Source: an uncultured Sulfitobacter sp. (lineage in GTDB: Bacteria > Pseudomonadota > Alphaproteobacteria > Rhodobacterales > Rhodobacteraceae). From it: a DNA stretch of 64,000 nt. The translations under genes were made by a program, and so were the position numbers. Positions 1 through 9,057 of this stretch are shown here, piece after piece. Each line of letters starts with the position of its first letter. The stretch's first letter is position 1. The notes under the pieces are model-generated. The model was not told the DNA's origin and did no database searches. It saw only the letters and a list, made by a program, of their open reading frames with translations. Location: the NCBI GenBank assembly GCA_905182645.1, contig CAJJCJ010000006.1, positions 1 through 64,000 on the forward strand, in the 5' to 3' direction.

Positions 1-10
1 TTTGTCCGGC

Positions 11-1231
11 GGTTTCAACCGGTCGACGCAACACTTTAATCTTTAGGAAGAGATGGAGTGTGCCCAATGAAGTATCGTCGCCGAGTATTTTTCACAGATA
101 AACAGAAGTCAGAGATATGGGATCGATGGCAACGTGGGGAGTCGATGAACTCGATTGGGCGTGGGTTTGATCGCTCGTCGTCATCAATTTATCCACTTCT
201 TGCTCGCACTGGTGGCATTCGTCCACCCGACCGTGTGCGGTCTCGCCTTGCTCTGACCCTGATCGACCGCGAGGAGATATCCAGAGGTCTGCGTGCGAAG
301 ATGTCTTTACGATCCATTGCGAGGTCCCTGAAGCGATCAGCATCAACGATCAGCCGCGAGGTCAGGCGGAATGGCGGCTCTGCCCAGTATCGCGCAACCC
401 AGTCTGAGGCGGCAGCGTGGGAGCGAACCCAAAGACCCAAGCGGTGCAAGCTGGCAGGCAATACCTATCTCTGCGGAGCAATATCAGCCAAGCTGATCCG
501 TAAGTGGTCCCCGCAACAAATCGCAGGCTGGCTGATGCGCGAACATCCTGATGATGAAGACAAGCGGATCTCGCACGAGACGATCTATAGAAGCCTGTTT
601 ATCCAGACACGCGGCGTACTTAAGAAGGAATTGCTAGCACATCTGAGGGCAACCCGAGCCATTCGCCGGTCTCGTCACGCCACCATGAAGCGCAGTGGCG
701 TTGGCCGCTTCAATGATGCGGTATCCATCCGTGATAGACCGGCAGAGGTAGAAGATCGAGCTGTACCAGGGCACTGGGAGGGAGACTTGATAGCGGGCTC
801 TGGAAACAGTTTTATCGCCACTTTGGTCGAGCGAAACACGCGTTACGTGATGCTGGCAAAGGTTGGCAACAAAGACAGTCACAGCGTCATTCAGGCGTTG
901 ATCAAGCAGTCACGTAAGTTGCCCAAAGAGCTTTACAAGTCGCTGACATGGGATCGCGGGACGGAGATGGCTGGGCACAAGAAGTTCACCTTGGCCACCA
1001 AAATTGACGTTTATTTGTGCGAACCTCACAGCCCATGGCAACGTGGTTCAAACGAAAACACCAACCGCCTGCTGCGACAGTACTTTCCAAAGGGCACAGA
1101 TTTGTCGATACATAGTCAAGCAAAGCTGAGCGCCATTGCAAGACAGCTCAACGAACGACCACGTATGACGCTGGGATACGAAACTCCCGCAGAGCGTTTT
1201 AATGCATGTGTTGCGTCGATCAGTTGAGACC
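11..1231 (+). mobile_element. Complete IS30-family insertion sequence
   Basis: Imperfect terminal inverted repeats of 24 bp lie at 11-34 and 1208-1231 and match at 21 of 24 positions; both share the inner core GACGCAACAC on their own strand. They enclose one transposase gene whose stop codon lies inside the right repeat. IS30 elements usually make 2-3 bp target duplications; none is clear here, so the outer boundary could be off by a few bases. The element ends about 70 bp before the start of the aldo/keto reductase gene and may have displaced or replaced its promoter. Confidence 0.85.
58..1227 (+). CDS. IS30-family transposase
   Basis: Cuts and rejoins the ends of its element. An N-terminal helix-turn-helix region of IS30 type (residues about 20-110, with RSIARSLKRSASTISREVRR) is followed by an integrase-core DDE domain: the first Asp is in HWEGDLIAG, the second in LTWDRGTEM and the Glu in GSNENTNR. 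The length of about 389 residues is normal for the family and no frame disruption is seen, so it is probably active. The first in-frame start is a GTG at 58; the ATG at 67 is equally plausible. Confidence 0.9.
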   Translation: MCPMKYRRRVFFTDKQKSEIWDRWQRGESMNSIGRGFDRSSSSIYPLLARTGGIRPPDRVRSRLALTLIDREEISRGLRAKMSLRSIARSLKRSASTISREVRRNGGSAQYRATQSEAAAWERTQRPKRCKLAGNTYLCGAISAKLIRKWSPQQIAGWLMREHPDDEDKRISHETIYRSLFIQTRGVLKKELLAHLRATRAIRRSRHATMKRSGVGRFNDAVSIRDRPAEVEDRAVPGHWEGDLIAGSGNSFIATLVERNTRYVMLAKVGNKDSHSVIQALIKQSRKLPKELYKSLTWDRGTEMAGHKKFTLATKIDVYLCEPHSPWQRGSNENTNRLLRQYFPKGTDLSIHSQAKLSAIARQLNERPRMTLGYETPAERFNACVASIS

Positions 1232-1301
1232 ACCCCGCATTGCAGACACACCTGCCCAACACCCATTGCCTCCCTCCACCCCTCATGCAAATCTCGCCCA
1301 C

Positions 1302-2234
1302 ATGACAAACCTCACAACCGCCTCAGGCGCACCCGTATCCACCACCACATTTGGCACCATGCAATTCGGCGGCAACGCGGATCCAACTGCCAGTCGTGCT
1401 ATGTATGACGCGGCCCGCACTGCTGGGATCACCCATTTTGACACCGCCGTGGGCTACACCGACGGGGCATCCGAAACCCTGCTCGGGCAGTTCATCAAAT
1501 CAGAGCGCGACGCGATCTATTTGGCAACCAAAGTCGGCTATATTGGCGGCGCGTCTCGCGCCAACATGACCGCGCATTTTGACCAGTGCCGCAGGCAATT
1601 GAACCAAGACAGCGTTGACCTGTTGTACCTGCACCGCTTCGACGACGACACCGATCTTGAGGAAACGTTCACCACCTTCGCCGACCTTCAGCAACGCGGG
1701 TTGATCCGGCACATCGGCGTGTCCAACTTTGCCGCATGGCAGATCATGAAAGCGCAATCCGTGGCGCAAAAACTCGGTACCCGTATCGATGTGGTCCAAC
1801 CAATGTATAACCTCGTGAAACGGCAAGCCGAGGTCGAAATCTTTGGCGTCGCCGAAGACCAAGACATCAAGATCATCCCCTACTCTCCGCTTGGCGGCGG
1901 CTTGTTAACAGGTAAATACGCACGCGGCGAAACCGGACGGCTCACTGACGACGACCGGTACAACGCGCGCTATAGCCAAACATGGATGCACGACACAGCC
2001 CGCGATCTGGCGGCCCTTAGTGCAGACATCGGCGTCAACCCCGCAACGCTCGCAGTGGCATGGGTGGCAGCCCACGCAGCAAAACCGTCGCCGATCATTT
2101 CAGGGCGCTCCACGGCTCAGCTCGCGCTGTCGCTGGCGGCTGAAAACTACAGCATGGACGCGGATCTTTATGCGCAGATCACAGCGCTTTCAGTAACACC
2201 GCCGCCTGCGACCGACAGACTAGAAGAAGCATGA
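1302..2234 (+). CDS. Aldo/keto reductase
   Basis: NAD(P)H-dependent oxidoreductase of the AKR TIM-barrel family, cytosolic. The catalytic tetrad is visible: Asp47 and Tyr52 in HFDTAVGYTDG, Lys77 in YLATKVG and His111 in LYLHRFD. Length 310 residues is typical. The ATG at 1302 is chosen because the upstream in-frame extension runs into the IS30 right end. No clear Shine-Dalgarno sequence precedes it. Its stop overlaps the next gene by 4 bp (ATGA), so the two genes form a unit, possibly acting on the same amino- or hydroxy-acid substrate. The substrate cannot be read from the sequence. Confidence 0.85.
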   Translation: MTNLTTASGAPVSTTTFGTMQFGGNADPTASRAMYDAARTAGITHFDTAVGYTDGASETLLGQFIKSERDAIYLATKVGYIGGASRANMTAHFDQCRRQLNQDSVDLLYLHRFDDDTDLEETFTTFADLQQRGLIRHIGVSNFAAWQIMKAQSVAQKLGTRIDVVQPMYNLVKRQAEVEIFGVAEDQDIKIIPYSPLGGGLLTGKYARGETGRLTDDDRYNARYSQTWMHDTARDLAALSADIGVNPATLAVAWVAAHAAKPSPIISGRSTAQLALSLAAENYSMDADLYAQITALSVTPPPATDRLEEA

Positions 2235-3301
2235 CTGATTTCCTAATTATCGGCGGCGGCGTCGGCGGCACCTCCGCGGGCGTGGCCCTATCCAAACTCG
2301 GCACCGTGACCCTGCTAGAGGCTGAACCCGCACTTTCCTACCACGCATCAGGGCGGTCAGCGGCGCTGTTTGAAGAATCCTACGGCCAGCCATCGACAGT
2401 CGCACTAAATGCGGCCAGCCGAGCGTATCACGTCGCAAACGACCTTCTGACGCCGCGTGGCATTATGGCCGTGGGAACCGCGGACACCACCGATGCATTC
2501 CACACCGACCAAACCAAAATGACCCTCGAAACCCTCAGCCTGCCCGAGGCCAAAGCAATCGTGCCGATCCTCAACACAGACGTGATCACCCACGCAGCAT
2601 GGGACTCCAATGCATGGGATCTGGACACCGACCGGATGATCCAAGGCTACGTGAAAACGATCCGCGCAGGCGGCGGATCGCTGCACACAAACGCAAGTGT
2701 GACCGCGATCAAACGAACAGCCACTGGCTGGACAGTGACCACCAAACAAGGCGACTTTAGCGGCGCAATCTTGGTGAATGCAGGCGGTCCGTGGGCCGAT
2801 CAAACTGCGGCAATGGCGGGGATCAAACCCATCGGATTGATGGCGTACCGACGGTCAATGGGGCGCATTCCGGCACCCGGCGGACACGACATGTCCGCAT
2901 GGCCAATGATCTTTGGCGCGGGCGAAACATGGTACTGTAAACCCGACGCAGGCGCGCTGATCGTGTCGCCTGCCGAAGAACACGCCATGGACCCGCACGA
3001 TGCATACGCCGACGACATGACACTGGCCGAAGGCTTCGCGCGCTTTGAGGCCCACGTAACAGAACCCGTCACGCGGCTGTTGTCATCCTGGGCAGGCTTG
3101 CGCACATTTTCGCCAGACAGAACGCTGGTGCTTGGACCCGACAGCAGCGATGCATCGTTCATCTGGTGCGCAGGTCAAGGCGGCTACGGCATGCAATCAA
3201 GCCCCGCAGCGGGGCAACTATTAGCCGATTTCGTAAACGCAAAAACGCCCGCAATTGATGCGGGCGCAGTCGCGGCACTTTATCCAGCGCGGTTTAATTA
3301 G
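2231..3301 (+). CDS. FAD-dependent oxidoreductase, D-amino-acid (D-arginine) dehydrogenase-like
   Basis: DAO-family flavoenzyme of 356 residues, predicted to oxidise an amino acid to an imino acid. The N-terminal dinucleotide-binding motif GGGVGGTSAG (about residues 7-16) is followed by SYHASGRSAA, a stretch resembling the FAD-contact segment of Pseudomonas D-arginine dehydrogenase DauA; the C-terminal WCAGQGGYGMQ is the usual FAD-contact segment of the family. It is translationally coupled to the aldo/keto reductase. Its end converges on, and overlaps by 4 bp, the gene on the other strand. The DauA assignment is by motif only; another D-amino acid or a glycine derivative is possible. Confidence 0.65.
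   Translation: MTDFLIIGGGVGGTSAGVALSKLGTVTLLEAEPALSYHASGRSAALFEESYGQPSTVALNAASRAYHVANDLLTPRGIMAVGTADTTDAFHTDQTKMTLETLSLPEAKAIVPILNTDVITHAAWDSNAWDLDTDRMIQGYVKTIRAGGGSLHTNASVTAIKRTATGWTVTTKQGDFSGAILVNAGGPWADQTAAMAGIKPIGLMAYRRSMGRIPAPGGHDMSAWPMIFGAGETWYCKPDAGALIVSPAEEHAMDPHDAYADDMTLAEGFARFEAHVTEPVTRLLSSWAGLRTFSPDRTLVLGPDSSDASFIWCAGQGGYGMQSSPAAGQLLADFVNAKTPAIDAGAVAALYPARFN
3241..3266 (-). terminator. Rho-independent terminator for the minus-strand gene, inside the 3' end of the oxidoreductase gene
   Basis: A perfect 8-bp stem (CGCCCGCA at 3246-3253 with TGCGGGCG at 3259-3266, 5-base loop) is followed on the minus strand by five T (3241-3245). Read on the minus strand it is a textbook intrinsic terminator placed about 32 bp after the stop of the dehydrogenase at 3298. 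It therefore lies inside the coding sequence of the convergent flavoenzyme gene. Confidence 0.75.
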
Positions 3302-5805
3302 CCATCCACGCGGATCGTTGCGTTTTTTGGATCATAGGGGCTGTCTTCCACAATCTGGGCAGGCCACAGCTTGTCTTGGATTTTGACTTGCACATTGCGA
3401 CCAATCTCGGCGGCCTCTGGCTTGACGTAACCCATGCCGATGCTCTTCTCAAAAGCAACCGAATAACCGCCAGACGTCAGACGCCCAATGCGGGTGCAAT
3501 CCATGTCATACAGCGCCTCGCGGCCCCACGGATCAGCATCGCTTGGACCATCAATCAACAGCGTCACACACTTTGACCGAATACCCGTGGCAGCCATTTC
3601 CACCTTGCCGTTGAACTCTTTGCTTTGATCAATAAAGCGCGGCAAATCAGCCTCGGCTGGGGTGGCATCGCGGCCCAACTCATTGCCAAACGCACGGTAT
3701 GACTTTTCTTGACGCAGCCAGTTTTGCGCACGCGCACCCACCAGCTTCATGCCATGCGGCTCGCCGGCTTTTTCCAGCAGATCAAACAGGTAATTCTGCA
3801 TCTCCATCGGGTGATGCAATTCCCATCCCAGCTCGCCAGTATAGGCCACACGGATCGCGTTGACCGGACACATGCCCAGCTCGATCTTGCGGGCTGATAG
3901 CCAAGGAAAGCGCTTGTTCGACAAAGCCGTTTCAGGATCAGCATCCTTGATCGCGGCCTTCAACACATCGCGGGATTTCGGGCCTGCAATCGCAAAAACA
4001 CCCCACTGCGTCGTGACATCCTGAATTTCGATATAGCCAAATTCGGGCATCTTGTCTTCGGCTGCTTTGCGCAAGAAATCAGCGTCGTATTCTGTCCAAG
4101 CCCCTGCAGACACAAGATAATAACTATCCTCGCCATTGCGCACAATCGTGTATTCCGTGCGGGTCGTGCCAAGCGATGTCAGCGCATAGGTCAGGTTGAT
4201 CCGGCCAATTTTTGGCAGCTTGTTACAAGTAAACCAATCCAAGAATTGCGTCGCACCAGGGCCTTTAACAACATGCTTCGTGAACGCAGTCGCATCAACC
4301 AAACCAACGCCCATCCGGATCGCCTTTGCCTCATCAACAGCATGCTGCCACCAGCCACCGCGACGGAAAGACCGGCCATCATGGTCAAAGTTATCAGGCG
4401 CATCAAGCGGGCCAAAATAGTTCGGACGCTCCCAGCCGTTCACAAAACCAAACTGGGCACCGCGCGCTGCCTGACGGTCATACGCAGGGGCCGTGCGCAA
4501 CGGACGACACGCAGGGCGCTCTTCATCAGGGTGATGCAAAACATAGACGTGGTCGTAGCATTCTTCGTTCTTGCGGGCCGCAAATTCAGTGGTCATCCAG
4601 TTTTGCGAATACCGCTTGGGGTCAAGCGACGCCATGTCGATTTCGGCCTCGCCGTCGACCATCATCTGGGCAAGGTAATACCCCGTGCCACCAGCCGCAG
4701 TGATCCCAAAGCTGAACCCTTCAGCCAGCCACATATTGCGCAAACCGGGTGCAGGCCCAACCAGCGGATTGCCATCGGGTGTATAACAAATTGGCCCGTT
4801 GAAATCGTCTTTCAGGCCGGACTCTTCACACGACGGCACACGGTGGATCATCGCCATATACTGCTCTTCGATACGCTCCAAATCGAGCTGGAACAGATCG
4901 GCGCGGAAACTATCCGGCACGCCATGTTCAAAACACGCAGGGGCGCCTTTTTCATAGACACCCAAGATCCAGCCGCCACGCTCTTCGCGCACATAAGACT
5001 GGGCATCTGCGTCGCGCACAACCGGATGCTCGGCATTACCCGCAGCACGATATTCAACCAGCGCAAGGTCTTGATCCATCACGATAAACTGATGCTCCAC
5101 AGGGATCGCTGGCATCTTAATGCCCAACATTTTGGCAGTGCGCTGCACATGGTTACCTGACGCAGTCACAACGTGTTCAGCGGTAATCACAACCTGCTCT
5201 TCGGACGGCACAAGGTTACCACCCTTTTCCACCATATTGGTACAGGTAACTTCCCAGTGGGTGCCGTTCCAATAGAACGCGTCAGCCTGCCATTTACGGA
5301 CAATCTCAACACCGCGCTGACGGGCACCCTTGGCCATCGCCATCGTCATATCAGCGGGGTTAATATAGCCGTCAGTCTCATGATAAATCGCGCCCTTCAA
5401 GTCCTCAGTACGAATCAGCGGCCAGCGCTCCTTGATCTGTGCGGGGGTCAACCATTCGTATGGAACATCGCACGTCTCTGCGATCGAAGAATACAACTTA
5501 TACTCGTCCATGCGCTCTTCGGTTTGGGCCATGCGCAAGTTACCAACAACAGCGAAACCAGCGTTCAAACCAGTCTCAGCCTCTAGCGACTTGTAAAAAT
5601 CGACTGAATATTTGTGGATATGCGTCGTGGCAAACGACATGTTGAACAGCGGCAACAATCCAGCAGCGTGCCACGTCGACCCAGACGTCAGCTCGTCGCG
5701 TTCCAACAGCATAACATCGTCCCAGCCAGCCTTGGCCAAGTGATACGCAATAGATGTTCCGACGGCACCACCGCCGACGACAAGTGCTTTGACATTGGTT
5801 TTCAT
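3298..5805 (-). CDS. Dimethylglycine/sarcosine dehydrogenase-like FAD and aminomethyltransferase (GcvT) fusion
   Basis: Predicted to demethylate an N-methylated glycine and pass the C1 unit to tetrahydrofolate. The 835-residue protein starts with a DAO FAD domain (VGGGAVGTSIAYHLAKAG, residues 9-26), then GSTWHAAGL, in which His46 matches the covalent flavin attachment site of dimethylglycine dehydrogenase. A GcvT folate-binding domain fills the second half, from about residue 430. The ATG at 5805 is chosen because GAGGAA lies 8 bases upstream; the longer in-frame extension is not protein-like. It is divergent from panC-panB. Which methylglycine it uses is not determined. Confidence 0.8.
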   Translation of the reverse strand: MKTNVKALVVGGGAVGTSIAYHLAKAGWDDVMLLERDELTSGSTWHAAGLLPLFNMSFATTHIHKYSVDFYKSLEAETGLNAGFAVVGNLRMAQTEERMDEYKLYSSIAETCDVPYEWLTPAQIKERWPLIRTEDLKGAIYHETDGYINPADMTMAMAKGARQRGVEIVRKWQADAFYWNGTHWEVTCTNMVEKGGNLVPSEEQVVITAEHVVTASGNHVQRTAKMLGIKMPAIPVEHQFIVMDQDLALVEYRAAGNAEHPVVRDADAQSYVREERGGWILGVYEKGAPACFEHGVPDSFRADLFQLDLERIEEQYMAMIHRVPSCEESGLKDDFNGPICYTPDGNPLVGPAPGLRNMWLAEGFSFGITAAGGTGYYLAQMMVDGEAEIDMASLDPKRYSQNWMTTEFAARKNEECYDHVYVLHHPDEERPACRPLRTAPAYDRQAARGAQFGFVNGWERPNYFGPLDAPDNFDHDGRSFRRGGWWQHAVDEAKAIRMGVGLVDATAFTKHVVKGPGATQFLDWFTCNKLPKIGRINLTYALTSLGTTRTEYTIVRNGEDSYYLVSAGAWTEYDADFLRKAAEDKMPEFGYIEIQDVTTQWGVFAIAGPKSRDVLKAAIKDADPETALSNKRFPWLSARKIELGMCPVNAIRVAYTGELGWELHHPMEMQNYLFDLLEKAGEPHGMKLVGARAQNWLRQEKSYRAFGNELGRDATPAEADLPRFIDQSKEFNGKVEMAATGIRSKCVTLLIDGPSDADPWGREALYDMDCTRIGRLTSGGYSVAFEKSIGMGYVKPEAAEIGRNVQVKIQDKLWPAQIVEDSPYDPKNATIRVDG

Positions 5806-5975
5806 GGCCGATTCCTCACAGGGGGCTGGGTGTTGGCCACAAGATGCGCCAAAAATGCAGGCCCCAGACAGAACCAGCCGACCTGTCAGCGCACGATTGC
5901 GACAGGGCGCAAGGTCTTGATGCGACACCGCCCGCAGCCTATGCAGTTATCACGCGTCACAAAAGGACCACGCCG

Positions 5976-6815
5976 ATGCAAATTTGCCGGACCATCGCCG
6001 AAATTCGGGCCGCCGTGGCGCACATGCGCACAGCTGGCACCGTGGGGCTTGTGACCACAATGGGGGCACTGCACGCAGGACACATGGCGCTCATCAAAGC
6101 GGCATCAGCGCACCCCAATGTGGTCGCGACGATCTTTGTGAACCCGTCCCAGTTCGGCAACGCATCCGACCTCAACAGCTACCCGCGCACCGAAGATACT
6201 GACCTCGCAATGCTTAAACAGGCAGGCGTGACCACCGCTTTCATCCCCAGCGTTGGTGAAATTTACCCCGACGGCGATGAAACGATCGTCGAGACAACCA
6301 ATCTTGCAAATATGCTGCACGGTTTGACCCGGCCCGGACATTACCGCGGCGTCGCGACTGTGGTGACCAAACTGTTCAACATCATCGGCGCCGACGCGGC
6401 CTATTTTGGCGAAAAAGATTACCAGCAGCTGGCCGTGATCCGCACCATGGTCCGTGACCTGCACACACCCGTGGCAATCCACGGCGTGCCAACCGTACGC
6501 GAAACCGACGGGCTGGCCATGTCATCGCGCAATGTGCGGCTAACCCCCGCTGATCGGTCTGCCGCACCAATCCTGATCGCGTCCCTGACCGCCGCCGATG
6601 CTTTGCTGAAATCCGGCGAAACCGTCGAAACCACAATCGACGCCATTGCGGCGACAATCGCGTCGCAACCCCTTGCCAGGCTGGGGGCAGTTGATATCGT
6701 AGACCCAATCACATTCGCCCCTGCCACTGGAAAACCCAACGGCCCCGTGGGCATCATGATTTCAGCCACCTTTGGCGACGTCATGTTGATCGACCAAAAG
6801 GAAGTCACACCATGA
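5976..6815 (+). CDS. panC: Pantoate--beta-alanine ligase
   Basis: Last step of pantothenate synthesis: ATP-dependent joining of pantoate and beta-alanine in the cytosol. Signature motifs are present: the HIGH-type [10 protein letters not shown] near residue 30, the [10 protein letters not shown] pantoate/ATP loop and MSSRN near residue 185. Length 279 residues is typical. The ATG at 5976 is preceded by AAAGGA and starts at the conserved family N-terminus ([11 protein letters not shown]). It overlaps panB by 4 bp (ATGA), so the two are translationally coupled. Confidence 0.95.
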   Translation: MQICRTIAEIRAAVAHMRTAGTVGLVTTMGALHAGHMALIKAASAHPNVVATIFVNPSQFGNASDLNSYPRTEDTDLAMLKQAGVTTAFIPSVGEIYPDGDETIVETTNLANMLHGLTRPGHYRGVATVVTKLFNIIGADAAYFGEKDYQQLAVIRTMVRDLHTPVAIHGVPTVRETDGLAMSSRNVRLTPADRSAAPILIASLTAADALLKSGETVETTIDAIAATIASQPLARLGAVDIVDPITFAPATGKPNGPVGIMISATFGDVMLIDQKEVTP

Positions 6816-7624
6816 GCAGCCAACCAGAAAAAATCCGCCGCAATACAGTCCCGCAAATCGCAAACCGCAAAGGCGGCGAACCCATCATTAGCCTGACCAG
6901 CTATCACGCGCACACGGCGGCAATTGTGGACAAATACGCAGATTTCATTCTTGTCGGTGATAGCCTTGGCATGGTCATGCACGGCATGGACAGCACCGTT
7001 GGCGTGCCGCTTGATCTGATGATCATGCACGGTAAGGCGGTTGTGCGCGGCACCCAAAAGGCGCTGATCGTCGTCGACATGCCATTTGGGACCTATGAGG
7101 AATCGCCAAACGTTGCGTTCCGCAATGCGGCCAAGATCATGAAGGAAACCTCCTGCGGCGCGATCAAACTCGAAGGCGGCGCGCGCATGGCCGAAACGGT
7201 TAAATTTCTGACCGAACGCGGCATCCCCGTGATGGCGCACATCGGCCTGACCCCACAATCGTCACACGTCATGGGCGGCTTCAAAACCCAAGGCCGCGAT
7301 GAAGATACTTGGGCAGCACACATCGCCGACGCACATGCAGTGACAGACGCGGGCGCATTCGCCGTGGTGCTTGAAGGCATGGTTGAACCGCTTGCCTCCA
7401 AAATCACCAAAGAGATTGCGATCCCGACCATCGGGATCGGCGCATCTGCCGATTGCGACGGGCAAATTCTGGTCCTCGAAGACATGCTGGGTATGAACCC
7501 GTGGACCCCGAAATTCGTGAAAGTCTACGGCCAACTTGGGCCGATGATCGAAGACAGCGTCAAGCGCTACGCCGCAGAGGTCAAAGACCGCTCTTTCCCA
7601 TCAGAAGACGAAGTATATCGCTAA
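6812..7624 (+). CDS. panB: 3-methyl-2-oxobutanoate hydroxymethyltransferase
   Basis: Makes ketopantoate from 2-oxoisovalerate with 5,10-methylene-tetrahydrofolate, the first committed step of pantothenate synthesis. The family segments are clear: MISLTSYH-like start ([11 protein letters not shown]), [12 protein letters not shown] metal-binding loop, [12 protein letters not shown] and [11 protein letters not shown], with [14 protein letters not shown] in the second half. Full length at 270 residues. It follows panC with overlapping codons. The methylene donor it needs is the predicted product of the divergent dehydrogenase at 3298-5805. Confidence 0.95.
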   Translation: MSSQPEKIRRNTVPQIANRKGGEPIISLTSYHAHTAAIVDKYADFILVGDSLGMVMHGMDSTVGVPLDLMIMHGKAVVRGTQKALIVVDMPFGTYEESPNVAFRNAAKIMKETSCGAIKLEGGARMAETVKFLTERGIPVMAHIGLTPQSSHVMGGFKTQGRDEDTWAAHIADAHAVTDAGAFAVVLEGMVEPLASKITKEIAIPTIGIGASADCDGQILVLEDMLGMNPWTPKFVKVYGQLGPMIEDSVKRYAAEVKDRSFPSEDEVYR

Positions 7625-7662
7625 ATCTGGTATTTCCCCTTGGGAACAACACACTAAATATT

Positions 7663-7692
7663 GAGGGGGAGAAGAAAAGCATCTTGCCCCTC
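7663..7692 (+). terminator. Hairpin after panB
   Basis: GAGGGG (7663-7668) pairs with CCCCTC (7687-7692) around an A-rich loop, 39 bp after the panB stop. No T-run follows, so it may be an RNA-stabilising stem rather than an efficient terminator. Confidence 0.35.
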
Positions 7693-7761
7693 GAAATTAT
7701 GGCATGAACGTGTGATGTGCTTGGTATCGCTCGTTAGAAGCGAACTTTGAGGAGAACAGAA

Positions 7762-7913
7762 ATGACCCAATCGACCCTGCTGCGCTTGCCGCAATGTTGG
7801 TACTGGGCGCCTGCGTGGACGCCCAAGGCTCATATGTTGCAGGCCGTGCTGACAATGATATGCTCCGTTTTTCCGCATCAAATTACGTATTGACCCGAGA
7901 AGACGCGCATTAA
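7762..7913 (+). pseudogene. Small lipoprotein gene with a one-base frameshift
   Basis: From the ATG at 7762 (GAGGAG upstream) the frame starts MTQSTLL and then goes out of register. Restoring a single base near 7782 gives MTQSTLLALAAMLVLGAC followed by about 32 residues ending at the TAA at 7911: a 50-residue protein with a perfect signal peptide and lipobox (LGAC). The downstream frame contains an ATG at 7794, but translation from there would lack the positive signal-peptide start. This is either a true frameshift or a sequencing error in a short gene. The function of the mature part (CVDAQGSYVAG...) is not recognised. Confidence 0.6.
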
Positions 7914-7926
7914 TCCGCTAACCACG

Positions 7927-7963
7927 AAAAAACGGCCTGCTGCGTGTTGCAGACGGGCCTTTT
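7927..7963. terminator. Bidirectional terminator between the lipoprotein remnant and the dehydrogenase
   Basis: A GC-rich hairpin (GGCC at 7934-7937 with GGCC at 7956-7959, plus an internal CTGC/GCAG pairing) is flanked by AAAAAA on the left and TTTT on the right. Two convergent transcripts end here, and the A and T runs give a U tail in both directions. The stem has mismatches. Confidence 0.55.
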
Positions 7964-7970
7964 GTCTCGC

Positions 7971-8957
7971 CTACAACATTGAAGGCACCACCAAATCTGG
8001 CGGCCTGTGACCATCTGCAAACGTCTTAATGTTGATGATCACCTTCTCACCCATCTCGATGCGGCCTTCGATAGTGGCCGATCCCATATGCGGCAGCAGC
8101 ACCACATTTGGCAGGTCTTTTAGGCGTGGATTGATCGCATGCGCGTTCTCGAACACATCCAAACCTGCACCGGCCAATTCACCGGCACGGATCATGCGGG
8201 TCAGCGCGTTTTCATCCACCACCTCGCCACGCGACGTGTTCACCAACACAGCGTCCGGCTTCATCAACTTGAGCCTGCGGGCATTCATCAGATGAAACGT
8301 TGACGGCGTAGACGGGCAGTTGACCGACACAACATCCATACGGGCAACCATCTGATCAAGGCTTTCCCAATACGTCGCATCCAGCGCCTCCTCAACATCA
8401 GGGCGCAAGCGTTTGCGGTTATGGTAATGAATTTGCATGCCAAACGCAGCAGCACGGCGGGCGACCGCTTGGCCAATGCGGCCCATGCCCAAAATACCCA
8501 AACGGCGGCCACCAATACGGCCACCCAGCATCGCAGTCGGGCTCCAGCCAGCCCAATCATCACCCTGCATAACGCGCAGGCCTTCGGGAATGCGGCGGGT
8601 CACAGCCAATATCAACGCCAGCGTCATATCAGCCGTATCATCCGTCGTCACACCGGGCGTATTGGACACCTGAATGCCACGCTGACGGGCGGTGGATACG
8701 TCAATATTATCAACACCTGCGCCGTAATTTGCGATCAATCGCAGACGCTCACCCGCACCCGCAAGCAGACCCGCATCAATCTGATCGGTAATCGTCGGCA
8801 CCAGAATATCAGCGGTTTTCATGGCCTCAGCCAGTTCATCACGGGTCATTGGGGTGTCATCATCGCGCAGACGCACATCAAACAGCTCGCAAAGGCGGGT
8901 CTCAACGACATCGGGCAACCGTCGCGTCACGACAACACTTAGATGTTTACCTGGCAT
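7971..8957 (-). CDS. D-2-hydroxyacid dehydrogenase (glyoxylate/hydroxypyruvate reductase type)
   Basis: NAD(P)-dependent reductase of 2-oxoacids, 328 residues. The Rossmann motif LGILGMGRIGQA lies near residue 155. The catalytic Arg is in NTSRGEVVDE, the Glu in DVFENAHAINP and the His in LLPHMGSAT, so all three catalytic residues are present. The ATG at 8957 follows AAGGAG at good spacing (GAAAAGGAGCATCCC). It is monocistronic and divergent from the SH3-domain gene. Related enzymes reduce glyoxylate, hydroxypyruvate or 3-phosphohydroxypyruvate; the exact substrate is not assigned. Confidence 0.85.
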   Translation of the reverse strand: MPGKHLSVVVTRRLPDVVETRLCELFDVRLRDDDTPMTRDELAEAMKTADILVPTITDQIDAGLLAGAGERLRLIANYGAGVDNIDVSTARQRGIQVSNTPGVTTDDTADMTLALILAVTRRIPEGLRVMQGDDWAGWSPTAMLGGRIGGRRLGILGMGRIGQAVARRAAAFGMQIHYHNRKRLRPDVEEALDATYWESLDQMVARMDVVSVNCPSTPSTFHLMNARRLKLMKPDAVLVNTSRGEVVDENALTRMIRAGELAGAGLDVFENAHAINPRLKDLPNVVLLPHMGSATIEGRIEMGEKVIINIKTFADGHRPPDLVVPSML

Positions 8958-9057
8958 GGGATGCTCCTTTTCATTTTCAAATCGACTTTGTCCTGTCAGA
9001 TTGCAAGATACAGACGCGAGGCACAAGAACCCGCGCAGAAAAACGAGCAGTATTCAC

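Noticed and set aside
4246-5160. A 304-codon open frame on the plus strand.
   Set aside because: It is antisense to the dehydrogenase-GcvT gene, has biased composition without family features, and arises from codon bias of the real gene.
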